This document shows, piece after piece, positions 34,012 through 46,609 of a DNA stretch of 64,000 nucleotides. The translations under genes were made by a program, and so were the position numbers. Each line of letters starts with the position of its first letter. Position 1 is the first letter of the stretch. The notes under the pieces are model-generated. The model ran no database searches. It was given only the letters and a program-made list of their open reading frames with translations, and was not told where the DNA came from. The stretch comes from Polymyxa betae (lineage: Eukaryota; Endomyxa; Phytomyxea; Plasmodiophorida; Plasmodiophoridae): positions 1-64,000 of the forward strand of contig RBZT01000176.1 of NCBI GenBank assembly GCA_003693705.1, read 5' to 3'.

Positions 34012-34578
34012 ATGGACATCAAATTGTCAATGACCGATCCCTTGTCCCATCTTGATTATGTTGAAGCTTATACCCAAGGAACCCCCAATTATTGCATCTT
34101 TCTTCATGATCATGAACCATCATCTCCACCACATCTCCTCAATCAGGACACAGAACCAATACGTCGCTACAAGAGACGATTGGCTGAAAAGGTTGCCACT
34201 CGTGGGCTGATGCCTAATCGGGCTTGCGACAATCTCGTTGCTATTGCCCTGAATTCGGCAGCTACAGCATATTCTCGGGTGCATTTCGGTGCAGAGTATT
34301 TGTGCAATCCCGAATATACTTGTCGTGCGCCAGTACATCCTCGATACAAAACTCGGGTCGCCTGTGGTAATTGTGCCAGAAACAAGCTCGGCTGTGATTC
34401 TATTCGTCCATGCGGGCGATGCGTTCAGTCTGGCAAAGCAGATTCCTGTGAAGATCGGACACAGAGCAAGAAAAGAAAGATCAGTGAATCACCAGATCAG
34501 GAAACCAATGGCAAAAAAGGCAAAATTGTAGAAGATATCACAGCAATATTTGCAGACACGACATGTTATGGAAACTGA
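34012..34578 (+). CDS. Zn(II)2Cys6 binuclear-cluster protein 1
   Basis: An intronless frame of 188 residues. Near residues 120-146 is CGNCARNKLGCDSIRPCGRC followed by VQSGKADSC, a C-x2-C-x6-C-x5-C-x2-C-x8-C fungal-type zinc cluster. A basic linker and KKRK nuclear-localisation-like stretch come after it. The N-terminal 110 residues have no known domain. There is no fungal transcription factor middle-homology domain, so this is a short DNA-binding protein. It is clearly related to the protein at 54461-55357 around the cluster (YKTxxAC ... KNKLGCD ... RPCxRC). Confidence 0.88.
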   Translation: MDIKLSMTDPLSHLDYVEAYTQGTPNYCIFLHDHEPSSPPHLLNQDTEPIRRYKRRLAEKVATRGLMPNRACDNLVAIALNSAATAYSRVHFGAEYLCNPEYTCRAPVHPRYKTRVACGNCARNKLGCDSIRPCGRCVQSGKADSCEDRTQSKKRKISESPDQETNGKKGKIVEDITAIFADTTCYGN

Positions 34579-34631
34579 CCATATATTATGCTCTAATAGT
34601 CTATTTACTGCAGCATTTCTTGATAAAATTG

Positions 34632-37600
34632 TCACCTAACAGATCGAGCAGATTCTCTGTTTGCTTGGCTTCTGCTAAGTAGCTCGGCAGTTTCTTGTCG
34701 TTGCTCTAGAGATCGTTCTAATGCGCTCCGGATTAATTGCTTCATGTTTTCGTCTAAATCCTGAAATTGGTCTCAGAAATCATAAATGATAGGGACGTGA
34801 TGATATTTACCGGCTTAATATCAGATCTATAGGCTCGGGCTGGCTGCGGTTCAAAAGGTTCAACTAATTCTGACGAAGGCTGCCCGGTGGAATCCCTTAA
34901 CGAATCTATTTGAGCCTCTTCTGCCCTTAGCACATAATCTGATCTTCGTGAGCCTGTCGATCCTGAGCTTGATTTGCGCTCAAACTCTGGTTGCACCATG
35001 ATCGGTGGCTCAATAGTATTTCGACGCGAAATTTGCTTGGTTTCAGCAACTTCTTTCACCTATGTTGAATGAAACAGTGAAACAAAGACTTCTTCAACAA
35101 GTACCGCAGTCATTTTCGTATCCACCACCTCAGATTCGATCGATATACGGCTGATTTGGTGTTTACTTGCTGGTGCATGACCTGAGAGTCGAGCTACCTG
35201 ACGTCCCATCATACAAACAATAATACACGAAGAAATTTGTTTACGAAGTCTTGCTCTGCCATTGATTCACTTCTCCGCAACTGACGTTTAGTTTTAAGCA
35301 ATGCAGCCTCAGCTGCTTCGCGATGCGCTACTGCCTGCTGCAGTGTTTGATCTGACTCTTCCAATTTCTGATAGAAAAAAACATTGAGGCATAGTGAAAA
35401 TTCGACAGCATTTTCTTACCGCTTGAAGGATCTGGATTTCGGATTCGCAAGTCTCGATGCGGTCAGCTTGTTCTGATATCTGCAACCAACGTCAGGGCGT
35501 ATACACAACAGTAACACGTTGCCATGCCTTTTGTAGATGTTGAGCACGGGTTACTGCAATTACATCCATATCTTGCCTCATTTCCTCTATTTGAAGCAGA
35601 TTCATCTGAATCTGGTTCTGAAGAGATTCAATTTCGTCTTGCAGCGGTTGCTTGGCATCAAAAATCCTCTTTTGACAAGCTCGATCGAGATGCGCTTTCC
35701 ATTGATCAAGCACCTCATATTCATCAGTTTGATTAATCTCTAGAATTGAGTTTATCTGTTATCAAGTTTAGCTGTAAGCACAGAAAGCATCTATCCTACA
35801 AGTTGTCTATCGATATCAGCGTATCTTGCTACGACGAATAAAGCGTTAGAGCATCGGGTCAGCTGCGTCTTGAATTGTCCAGTAGCCAATCGCAACTGCT
35901 CGGAATCCTCCATTGAGCTTTTCAGTTGCTCTTCAATACGATCCAGTTCTTGTTCTTGCTTCATGACTTGATTACGTAACTGGCTTTGAATATTCGCATT
36001 GGCTTCAAGTTCAGCCTTGATGAGTGTAAATTTACAATCAAATCACGTAGATGACCTTACCTGAATTGCTCGAGCTTGTTCTCGTTCTCTGCGATTGCTT
36101 ACCTCAAGCTCATCAGCTTTGGCTTTCCAGCTATCACTTTCTGCCTTTAATATGCTGATATGCTGTTGCAGATTATCAACAACTGCATTATGATGCGTTT
36201 GGATATCATTCTAAAAGGAAAAATAAGAAATCGAATAACTTCAGTTTTGCTTACATACAATTTGAGAAGCAAACTGCTCTTGTTGCTGTTTCAACTGAAT
36301 TTCTTGTTGCTTAGATATTTGAACAGTAAGCTCATCTCTCGTGTTAGACACGCTAACTTTGGTGTTTCGAATCAATGATCTCACACGGTGAGCGAAATCG
36401 ACAAACGAGATCTGTTTCTAAAATGAAATATCCCATGATTTGCAAAAACCATCTTTACATTCAGATCACGGTGAATTTCGTTCAACTCACGTTCCATGAT
36501 ATTCTTATCTTCCCCTAACTTGGATCTGAGTTTAAAGCAAGTCTTTGACAGCATGGTCCGAATTTCATGCGACAAACGGCGATTTGATTCTCGTGATTCG
36601 ATTACAGTTAACGCTGACGAACGCGAAGCTGAATCTCTCTCCTCGATAGCTGCCTAATTAACAAATCAACCGAAATGTTATATTTCAATGAGCAAACCGG
36701 TACATTTCGAGCCACTTCTAGATCCTCAATATGACCACGAAGATCTTGGGCGGTTTTTTTAGACGCTTCCAAAGCTGACTCTTTAGCAACAAGTTTCGAT
36801 TCCAAATCCTAACAACGCTTGAAAAGCTGACATAGATTATTCACATCACAAGGAAGTACCTGGATCTGACGCTGAAACAATTTTGAATCCCCATCGATCT
36901 GATCATGAAGTTCAGGTATAGATCTTTGTAGTTTCTGCTTGTCATCCTGTCCAGATTCAGCTTTGGACTCCAGCCGTACTTTTAAAGATCCATTTTCTGC
37001 TTCCAACGTGCGACATTTTTCCTATGGCATTCGTAAATTCGAATTTCCATCTAAACGCCAGCAAAGAAAGTACCTCTATCAGAATTAATTGCGATCTAAG
37101 TTGAACCTGAGCATTCTGCAAAGCTAACTCGTGCTGTCGCAATTCATTTCGCTGCTCCAGCTGCAATGCCGCTATATTCTTTTCATACTGCTCACACGTT
37201 CGACGCAGCTGTGCAACAGTATCATCTACCCTATTCCCTTCTGCAAAATCTTGGTATCGTCTCAGAGAAGTTCGCATCCCATCGCATTCTTTTTCTGCTG
37301 CCTTTAAGCGTACTGCCAATTCTTTCAACTGATCTGTCCGCTCTTCACATCGACTTTCGCTTTGTCGTCGCTTTTCAACCTTTTCATATTGAGCGTTGAC
37401 AAAATTGAGCACCATGTCAACTTTACCTCATCACTGACGAGACCAGATAGTCGACTAATATTTTTGGTTGCATCATCCAACTGTTGAGCTATTGAAAGCT
37501 TAGCGAATTATCACGAGGAGTGAATGCGACATTGTACTTAGATTTCGACAACGAGTTGATTCCGCATCTAGTTGTTTGGTCAATTGCTGAAACTGCTGAG

Positions 37601-39799
37601 TAAAATTATCAAGATCGCGTTCAGAACGTTGCAGTGACAGTCGCGTCGATGACAGCTCAGCTTGCACAGCCGACAATTCAGCGAAAGTTCGTGACTTTTC
37701 TTGATCCAAGCCTGAAAATTATCAAATTTTACTCAGATCTGGGCCCTTGCCATTTACAAGATAATTTTCGCTCATATTCATCGGATATTCGCTTTCTTTC
37801 ATGCTCTATTCGCAGCTCCGATTCTTGCCGAAGGCTGGTTCGAAAAACCTCATTCTCTCGAACAACATTCGCCAACAGTGTAGCTTCATCCTTACTGGCG
37901 TATTCAGCCTCAGCATCTGAACCAAGAGTCGATCAGCGCTTAGCTAAAGATCCCGCTTAGTCAAACTTTTTCTTTCTTGTTCTTGTAGTTTTTGCTTTAG
38001 CAAAGTTTGGTAGTGGCGGTGAATTTTTCGGGCCTCTTCTTCTAAACGAGTTCGGAGCTCTAGTTCTATACTACGCTCGTTATCTGCTCGTTTCTCAATC
38101 AATTGCGTATTTAATGCTGCAAGACGCTCATGCCATTCTTGTTCCCTAGTCCGTCTCTACAGCAATTTCAGCAGCTGGACAATCGTACATTCCTCAGTAT
38201 TCACCATTTCAGAGTTGTTACGATCCGCCTTATCGAACTGGACCTTGGCTTCCTCTAGTCGCTTTTCCAGATCTTGGATTCGTTGCTGATATATTTGACG
38301 ATCTGCATGCACTGATTCGACTTGATGTTCAGCATGGGCCAGCTGGTCTTGTAGTGACCGTAGTGCTTTGGCAGAATCTGTGATTTTTCGTTCATCTTCA
38401 CGAAGCCTTGCCTACGTGTATGATTAGAACAAGGTTCAAAATGAAATGAAATCCAGACTCAGGGCACTATGAGAAACATTAAATGAAACGTTAACGCCAT
38501 TGAATAACTATTGAATAGAGCAAACGACTGATTGTTAGAGACCAAATGCAACAATACGATATCGAGTATTGAAGTGCCGAAATGAAAGCCAAATCCCTTT
38601 CACATACTTTGAGTTCGTCTCTTTCTTTGCTCCATTGTTTCTTTCGATCATGAAGCTGACCTTCCATTGCCTCAACCTGCGACTGGAATTTTGCATGAGC
38701 TTGGACGTTGAGGTCTTCTTCAGCACGAACTAGTGATTCCACTTTGGCTCCCACAAGCGAGTATTTATGAGCTAGCTTCATTCTATACACGATTAAGAAG
38801 CATTCCTTGTTGTGATCTGATCAAAGGCCCTTACCTTTGTTGCTCAGATTTTCGCAATGCGGCTGCAATCCTTTCAGCCTTCTCCTTCAAGCTTTGACAT
38901 TTTCTGAATGCTGATTGTTTATCTTGACTTTCTCTTTCGAAACGTTCCCTCAAAGCGTACATTTCTAAAATCATTAGAACAGTTAAACCAAAAGTTATAC
39001 CAGTAAAAAACCAAAAGTTGAAAAAATTACCTGTAAGCCTGGTTTGGAGGGTTTGGATTTCAGCCTTTTGCTATCACAGCACATTCAAACTCATGGCAAG
39101 AATAATCAAAATTGCTGAGACCTGTTGATGCTCATGTATCAATTGGTCATACTGGGCACATTGCTCATGCAATTGATGGTGAGCAACCCGTAACTGTTCC
39201 AAAGCAGAGCGCTCTGCTTCTTTATGGGCTTCAGCCTGTGCTCTGCATGCTTCTGCCGCTCGCTCTGCATGTTGAACCGCTTCCTCACCTAAGTATTACA
39301 TAAGACATACGGCTTGATTAATGCATTCCTATTTACATCGTCGAGAGTCTGCAACAGCTTCATCTGCAGTTGCGGCTTGTTGAGCTAAATGGTCTTTTAA
39401 ATGTTGAAGTTCAGCATGTAGCTGTTCACGATGCTTTTCAGCTTCAACAGCAGCTTCTATCTGATCCCGAGTTGCTTCTCGAATGTGCTCTACATGCTGT
39501 TCAGCTTGCTGCTTTTCATAGATTGCCGCAGCTAATCTTTTCCCCTTTGCGGTTTTAGGTGTTTCTGTTTTTCAGTTTGTATTTTTTAATTGTACCTGTT
39601 CCTGAGTCATAGCTGATTGAATGACTTCACATATTCGTTCAACCGCAAACGGTACAGTGACAGGATTGGCAATCAAAGCTTGCAGGACTTCATCCTGGCC
39701 CAAGGACATGAAAGTATCTGATATGAAAGGCATCCATGACTCAGAGATGACATTTGCTGATATTTGAGGTGATAAAGGAACTGATGAATACAGCACCAT
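34632..39799 (-). CDS. Large multi-exon coiled-coil protein, probably centrosomal/flagellar
   Basis: A series of minus-strand exons separated by short introns runs from an ATG at 39799 (MVLYSSVPLSPQISANVISE) to a TGA at 34632-34634 (ending LLSRSQANRESARSVR). I estimate 15 or more exons and about 1,400 residues. After about 70 residues of a non-coiled head (FISDTFMSLGQDEVLQALIANP) nearly everything is heptad-type coiled coil rich in Gln, Glu, Leu, Arg and Ala. Examples are QLRRTCEQYEKNIAALQLEQ and SLQRSERDLDNFTQQFQQL. Such proteins in zoosporic organisms are commonly basal-body, rootlet or CEP-type proteins. I cannot name the orthologue, and individual exon joints were not all verified. Confidence 0.75.
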
Positions 39800-40219
39800 C
39801 CATGAAAAAGATGTTGGTCATTTCATTCTTAAGAAGAGTCACCTACATGCAACATGTCACACAGTTCTGAAATGGAGCTTTGGACTTAGTCCAATATTTA
39901 TTTAGCGAGGACGAATCGCTTTTATGACTTGACGATATTACGATGACAACAGTCAACTTAAGGGTATTAAGATAGCAGTTCATTCTGCTCGACCATCATG
40001 CTTTCGCTAAATGGCTCCATGATCCCTAAAGTCGGGAAAATTTCAGAAGTAGGAATTGATACTACCAATAAAGCAACCTTCATAGCTTTGCTGTATCGCA
40101 GCGTCGTCTTGCAAATCATTCCCAGCATTATCTGCTTCGGAATAGCTGCTATATTCAACAATTGCGAAACGATCCCAATCGCTAAAAATATATCAGACAG
40201 CAGCTCAAACCAGACCACA
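39800..40219. other. Region between coiled-coil gene and PP2A B'' gene
   Basis: Both genes are on the minus strand, so this holds the promoter of the coiled-coil gene and the 3' end of the B'' gene. A hydrophobic frame exists on each strand (39967-40218 minus, 39998-40228 plus), but neither has a convincing start or family motif. Confidence 0.4.
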
Positions 40220-42100
40220 TCACACTGACGTCATTTCAGGGGTCGCTCTGATCTGCTCTATTAAAGAGGCATCACGAGACTCATACTGGATGAACTTGTC
40301 CAAATTCAGAAGCATGTTGAAGAAAACACGAACAAGTTTGCACCGCCTTAGATCCGCTCTGGTAATCTGACCAATGAGATCAGGTTTAACAATGTCCATC
40401 CTGTTGACACGATTAAGCCGTCAAACTCTACTAACTATGAATCACAAACAGTTGGCAGACGAAATCGTTCAGGGAGATATGCTCATGAGAAACATGGTGA
40501 ATTCGAACAGATTGGGCTTTATAAAACATTTCAATTTCAAAGACGGTTAATAATCCATCACCATCGATCTGGAAAAAGTACCAGCTCAGAGGGTGAATTT
40601 TCCAATGGATAATTGATCTACGTACATCACAAACACGGAACCAAAAATCGAGCGCCGCCGGTGACGATTTGTCTTCTTCAGAAAGTAGGAAATCTGCAGA
40701 GATGCATTCAAAATTAATGAAACATGAGGGTTAACGGAACTCCTACAAATAAAATCTTCATACGTCATCACGTCATTAGGCTTGCCACCAGCAGGAGGAT
40801 GTCGCAAAGCCACTTCAAATATTCTGTCTATCGCGATTGACGTTAGTGCATAATTGCCCTAATCATTGATTATTAAAGCACCAAGACAGAGCAAACTATT
40901 CGCTACGTATTTCGCTAAATCGTCTCTAGTAATAAGGAAATCGTGATCGTGATCAATCTAACGAATCCGAGTAAGAAGCATGAATCCGAAAGAACCAGAT
41001 AACCAACCTCCCAGAATTTGCAATAAATAACGTAGAAATGCTCGTACGAGAAATACTGGTTTACTTCATTGATGTCGTCTTCCTGATCTAGTCGATCTAG
41101 AGCGTAACTGCAAAGCAAAGTGATTAACCGGTAGAATATTACTAAGAATATTAGCATACAGTAGATTACTGGAGCGAAGCTCTCCAAGAGTAATCCGCCC
41201 ATTTCCACTGCGATTCACATTGTAAAATATCCTCGTAATTACAGTTTCCACTAAATGACAATATGAGATTCAGGAACCCTCAATGGCAAGCAGGCAGAGA
41301 CCATATTTATCTTGAAACTGTTGAGAATCTGCCAAAAACCTTAACCCAGGATGGTATAATACGACATCGCGGACCAGACTCTCGAAATGCCATCGCTCTA
41401 GCGCAGGGGAACTACGACCTAACGTCCTGAATAGTCGAGTAACACGATCGCATGTCTGCAGATGTGCCTCCCAGAAACTGAATAGCCTTTAGAATTCCAT
41501 TGTCATGGTGTCACTCGAGATCTACCTCTTAAATGCAGTCATCGAAACAGACGACCCTTCATCAAATCCATTAACGGCATCGAACAGAGCCGTATTGCAA
41601 TGAGAAGGTAACTGTGCAATCTGCTTTGTTACGACCCGGAACTGATCTCTGGTTAGAGCTGCATTAGGAGCAGGATGGCTCTCAGCGTCACTTCGGCCCG
41701 GAGTGCAGGTCTGATGGCCGAACGCAGCCGGCCCCAGAAAGAACTCATTAATCGATCTCTACGCCAAAACGTCAAATCGAAGCCAACACATGGATTAAGA
41801 AACTAAAGACAGAAACAAGGAGCCAACCTCTTCACGAGATCTTGATGAAGGCGATAATGGTGTACCACCAGGGAAATAGAATTGCTTAATCTGGCCTGGC
41901 CCTACTTTCTGGCCTCGGAATACTCTGCCTTTGGTTAAAGCTCGTGAAAGTGGAGAATGCGGCGGCCTAGGACTGCATGGTTGCTGCAGCGGTGACGAAT
42001 GCCGCTCGATGACGGACTCGACGAGAGTCGGCGTCTCGTTCATAGACAGCCAGTTTAAAAAAGCGACCTGGACTGGAGAGCTAGCCAGACCGTCGGCCAT
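40220..42100 (-). CDS. PP2A regulatory subunit B'' (EF-hand type, PPP2R3-like)
   Basis: This is the calcium-binding B'' targeting subunit of protein phosphatase 2A, in about ten exons. The start ATG gives [30 protein letters not shown] corresponds to the conserved xIPxFYFPxG entry. Further on come [45 protein letters not shown], the EF-hand [17 protein letters not shown] (assembled across an intron) and [18 protein letters not shown]. The end is [25 protein letters not shown]. The order and wording follow PPP2R3 subunits closely. The terminal TGA is at 40220-40222. Some internal exon joints are approximate. Confidence 0.9.
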
Positions 42101-42629
42101 GCAGGGTGCCAATATTTAAGACCAAAAGCAAGGAACCAAAGCAAAAGACAAAATTTGTACTCTGGAAGGTCAAACCTGCAAACTCCGCCGAAATTAATCA
42201 CACAAAACTCAACATTCTTCAAGATCAGGAAGATTCGGTTTCTGCTTGATGCCACTCTTGTCTCCTGATTCTGGTGCTTGTTCAGGATATTCATCCGGAT
42301 GTGTATAATAAATCCGGGTTTTGGTTATTCGTTGCATCATTGCTGAAACGCAGTGGAGGTCGATGTTGACAATCGGTGCTCTACAGCCATCGTGAAATAC
42401 TCTTATATCATTATAAATGACCAATTTCGCCAATCGTAACAATGATAGAATCCCTCGGTTGCAGTCCTTGCTTGGAAATGAAGTGCCGTCAAATATTTTG
42501 CATGGCTTCGCTTTATTCCATCTTTCTATTATTATCAAGCAGTATTTGAGATTCGATGAATCTAAGATTCAACTGCTGCCGGATTAATCGTACGAACTGC
42601 TAGGTTCCGTTGCTAACTCTGAATTTGTC
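42101..42629. promoter_or_regulatory. Divergent intergenic region, PP2A B'' / membrane orphan
   Basis: The starts of two divergent genes are 529 bp apart. A minus-strand frame (42538-42209, containing MMQRITKTRIYYTHPDEYPEQ) has no upstream ATG and no recognised motif. It is either a 5' extension or noise. Promoters of both genes must lie here. Confidence 0.4.
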
Positions 42630-43346
42630 ATGTTCACCCAAACTGACTTCGTGATCGGCTGCCTTCTCACTGCATTTGCTGTTCTTTATGTTTGGTTCCC
42701 AACGGTTGCGCCAGCGGAATCTGAACTTCCTTTGGATCCTGCAGCTCAGTTTGCTAGTGATCTGATTGACAGCCTGCATAAGCTTATCGCTGAGTTCAAA
42801 GTTGAAGGTGAAAGTACAAATTTGAACCAGTTCCAAGTTTCCTTCATACAGCTGTCACAATTAGATATGGGGGATATGAGATTTCGTCTAGTCTGGCCAA
42901 AATCCAGGGTATTGAAAAATGAGTTGGACGATCTTTTTAATGGTTGGAATGAGGCTGGCGATCAATTCAGAAAAAAAGTTGAAAGCCTTCCCAAGTTGAC
43001 AGTAAACACAGCAGTGCGCTGGAGGGATATAAAAGACGACCTGTTGAAGTTTGAGATCAAATCAGCAGATTACGATCGACTTTATGGAATTGTCACTCGA
43101 AGCAACGAAATAGTGTTTAAAAAAAAGGCAATTGCCCTTCAAGAAGCACTTCAAACCAGAGCGACGCAAACTCTACCTGTTTTCCCAGAACAGTTCCCAA
43201 GCGAAATCATCGAGATGCAGATCCAAACCTGGTGTGAGCAGGTTAAAGACATGAATATCGATCCGGTTTTGAAGCAAATCTCTGTCGACTCGGCTGAGTC
43301 CCAGCTGAGACAGTTGAAACGTCTGCGAGAGCTTCAAGACGATTGA
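42630..43346 (+). CDS. Unrecognised protein with N-terminal membrane anchor
   Basis: An intronless frame of 238 residues begins with an ATG. Residues 5-25 (TDFVIGCLLTAFAVLYVWF) form one hydrophobic segment, followed at once by PTVAPAESELPLDP. The rest is largely helical and charged, with regularly placed Leu and Trp (RLVWPKSRVLKNELDDLFNGW; WCEQVKDMNIDPVLKQI) and ends ESQLRQLKRLRELQDD. The layout suggests a single-pass membrane-anchored helical protein, perhaps of the ER or mitochondria. I do not recognise the family. Confidence 0.65.
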   Translation: MFTQTDFVIGCLLTAFAVLYVWFPTVAPAESELPLDPAAQFASDLIDSLHKLIAEFKVEGESTNLNQFQVSFIQLSQLDMGDMRFRLVWPKSRVLKNELDDLFNGWNEAGDQFRKKVESLPKLTVNTAVRWRDIKDDLLKFEIKSADYDRLYGIVTRSNEIVFKKKAIALQEALQTRATQTLPVFPEQFPSEIIEMQIQTWCEQVKDMNIDPVLKQISVDSAESQLRQLKRLRELQDD

Positions 43347-43502
43347 ATACGAAAAATAGAAGCGAAATACAGAAATGGGAAATAAAGGTTTAACAAACGG
43401 AGGAGGCCGCAGCTGCAATAAGTAACCCATTGGGCTCTAAAGTCTGAACCCCTCCTGATATGCCCCTTGTCGTTACACTTTACGTATTACTTTATTGTTG
43501 CG

Positions 43503-46500
43503 ATGAGCATCGTCGTTGTCGATTGCCTTGACCAAAGTGGAAAGCGGCAGACGGTTGAGGTCAAGGTCGACATCAGCAATCCCAGCCTCACACCTTATGG
43601 GATTCGGCGCTCTTTAGCTTCGACTTTGCATGTCGACCCAAGCCTGATTCGTTTGTCACCGAGCTCGAGCTCCCAGATAGAGGTCCCTCAGCGAATTAAT
43701 TGTACAGTTCTGGACCCAAAGTTTTTAACGCTGAAGATTTCAGGTTTGCAAACTTTCTTTTATTTGGAAGACACTCTGGCAAACCTGGTTTAGTTTGCGA
43801 ATTCCAAGCAGAGCCATTTCCAGTGGCAGTGCATCCAAATGATAAGCTCATCGATGTAAAATTTGTTTTATCGAAACGAAACGGCCTGTCTGCCGAATCG
43901 CATGTACTGGCGCCTATGAAACAAGCAGCTTTGCCGGATTCAACCTCTGTTTCGGCCGGTATGGCTTTGCAGCTGTGGTACGAAATTCGCAGCGAAGAGA
44001 AGGGACGAGGGACTGCACACAGGTGATTGTCTGATGATGAAATCGATGCTTGTGTTCAATATCTTGTATTCAGGTCGCGTACCACCCTGCTAGCCCAGGC
44101 TGATCAAAATCAGACCACTCTTCAACATGTACTTCGTAAATCGTTTGAAAGTTTTGCAAGCCTTCGCATGCTGGGGACTCGGAAATGGAATGATGTAACT
44201 TAAACGCTGTCATTCATTTTTCGTGTTTGACTTGGAAAAGGAACATACTGTCCGACTGAATATGTACACCTGGCAGACATACCAAACTGTGTACACCCGC
44301 TGTAAGAATTTAGCTTCAGGATTTAAACATCTTGGCATCAATCCCGGCGATAAAATTGGCATCATGTCAATAAACCGCGCTGAATGGTTTGTAGTTGGCT
44401 CTTAATCTTCAATTTCCAACACAGTTTTGCAGGGCAATTACAGATTTTACATGCATGCTTTCCGGATTTATCTCGGTCACCATCTATGACACGCTGGGGC
44501 CGGACGTTGTCGAATATATTGTCAATCATGCTGAAGTGAAGGCCATAGTCGTAAGCCAAAAAATGGTGAGCACCGCGCTACAAGAGACTCTATTCTTGAT
44601 TTCTTTTTCAGTTACCTGAAGTCGTGAAAGTTCGATCGAAATGTCCTGGCCTCTCTCTGGTTATTATGATGAATGACTTACTTGTAGAAAATCAAGGATC
44701 GAATGACACGTTCGATTACCGGTTTTCTCAAGTCGAAGAGTAGGCAGTTGATCCCAAGCTGTTCTTGCATGATGTTGAATTTCTGCAGGTTAGGCAAGCA
44801 AAACCCAAAAGCAGGCGATGCCGCTATCAAGCCAAGCGATATTGCGTCAATTTGCTACACAAGTGGGACTACAGGGAATCCCAAAGGAGCTATCTTGACC
44901 CATGGAAATCTTGTCGCTGCATCTGCTGCCTTATGCCTGTTCGCGGGTGATGCCGAAATTGTTGCTGGTGTTGACACGGCCGTTTCTTATCTTCCTCTCG
45001 CTCATATTTATGAACGACTAAGCCATTTGTTTGCTGTTTCTAAGGGGCTTGGAATCGGTACGTAGGGCCTTCAGCATTTGCTATGTATTGACTATTCTAT
45101 TAGGATACTTCAGCGGAGATACTGCTCAACTTGTTGATGATGTTGCGATTCTCAAACCGAGTATTTTTCCTGGAGTGCCTCGTGTCTGGCAGCGAATTTT
45201 CAATAAAATCAATGGCCAGGTTGCAGATGTAGGTTTCTTGAAACGTAATGGAAGTTTTCTGATGCATTGCCGCAGAGCACTTTCATCACAAAGAGATTAT
45301 TTCAAACAGCATATGAAAGCAAATATGGTGCGCTTAGATCTGGAGACCCAAATCCGGATTCTGGCTTCTTAGATCGCCTTGTTTTCAAATCGATCTCCAA
45401 CAAATTCGGCGGAAACCTAAAGCTCAGTAAGACGGGTTTCACAAGAACCGCATCAGAAATGCTAAGAATGTGTTTAGTGATTTCTGGCAGTGCTCCGATC
45501 TCTGCTCGTATAGCTACCTTTATGCGTATCTGTATGAGAGCGCCCTTTATGGAGGGATACGGGCTGACAGAAACATGTGCCTGTTAGTTTATTATTGTTT
45601 CACGATCCCTTGATTGAAATGTAATCAGTAACTTCATTGACGCCTTTGGATGACGTCGACTACGGTCAAGTCGGCGTTCCGGTACCTTGCTCCGAAATAA
45701 TGCTCGTGGACGTTCCGTCAATGTCTTATTTGACAACCGATCAGCCTCATCCTCGAGGTGAAATTTGGATTCGAGGGCCGAATATATTTGCTGGATATTA
45801 TAAACAGGTTGGCGATGTGACTGATGATCTCATCTGACTGACGCTTTTTAGCCTGATGTCACAAACGAATGTATGACACGAGATGGGTGGTTTCGGACAG
45901 GTCTGTCTCTATTTTTTTTTTGTTTTTCTAATCTGTCCCTCAGGTGATGTTGGCCGATGGCGTCCTGATGGTCGATTAGAGGTACATCATTTTTTCGTAA
46001 ACCTCAGGAGCTATCCGCTTAAGAAAATTCCAGATTATTGATAGAGTGAAGAACATATTTAAGCTTGCTCAAGGCGAATATATTCGTCCAGATCATATTG
46101 AGGCAGTTTACAAAATGTCGCCGTTTATTGCAAACATTTTCGTATATGGCGACAGTACGCAATCGTTCTTGGTTGCTATTATTGTTGCAAATCAAGAGCA
46201 GCTAGCGAAATTTTCTTCACAAAATCATATCGACGTTAAGGCAAATCCGAAAGCTCTCCACCAAGCAATCGAGAAAGATATGAGGAAATTTGCTGAACGG
46301 GAAGGTATCGCATTCCTATCGTATTGATGTTTCCTTGTGTAAGCATTGGATCAGGTTTAAAGGGATTTGAGCAAGTTCGCAAGTTTGTATTGATCAACGA
46401 GGATTTCACTATCGAAAACGGTTTACTGACACCTTCTCTCAAACTCAAAAGACACGAAGCGAAATTGCGCTTCAAATCTGAAATCGAAAAATTATATCAG

Positions 46501-46530
46501 TCAAACGAGACCCTTCCTAGCAAGCTGTAA
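43503..46530 (+). CDS. Long-chain acyl-CoA synthetase with peroxisomal PTS1
   Basis: This ATP-dependent ligase makes fatty acyl-CoA through an acyl-AMP intermediate. Roughly ten exons. Core motifs: YTSGTTGNPKGAILTHGN (P-loop), SYLPLAHIYER (LPLAHxxE), VISGSAPIS, FMEGYGLTETCA, GWFRTGDVGRWRPDG, RLEIIDRVKNIFKLAQGEYI and a C-terminal adenylating lysine region ending ...LTPSLKLKRHEAK. The protein ends PSKL, so SKL is a perfect peroxisomal targeting signal 1. About 170 residues upstream of the usual ACSL N-terminus (MSIVVVDCLDQSGKRQTVEV and following) have no counterpart I know. They could be a fused domain or a separate small gene; the joint near 43655-43744 is unsettled. The arrangement points to fatty-acid activation for beta-oxidation. 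Confidence 0.9.
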
Positions 46531-46609
46531 AGTGGACTCTAACATCCGTTTTCACTGAATATATTATTATCTTGGTTTATATATGTTTCTAACTATTAAG
46601 TTTGCCCGT

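Noticed and set aside
39967-40228. Two overlapping hydrophobic frames on opposite strands
   Set aside because: Neither has a sound start or motif, and mirror-image hydrophobic frames are expected from T/A-rich codon composition.
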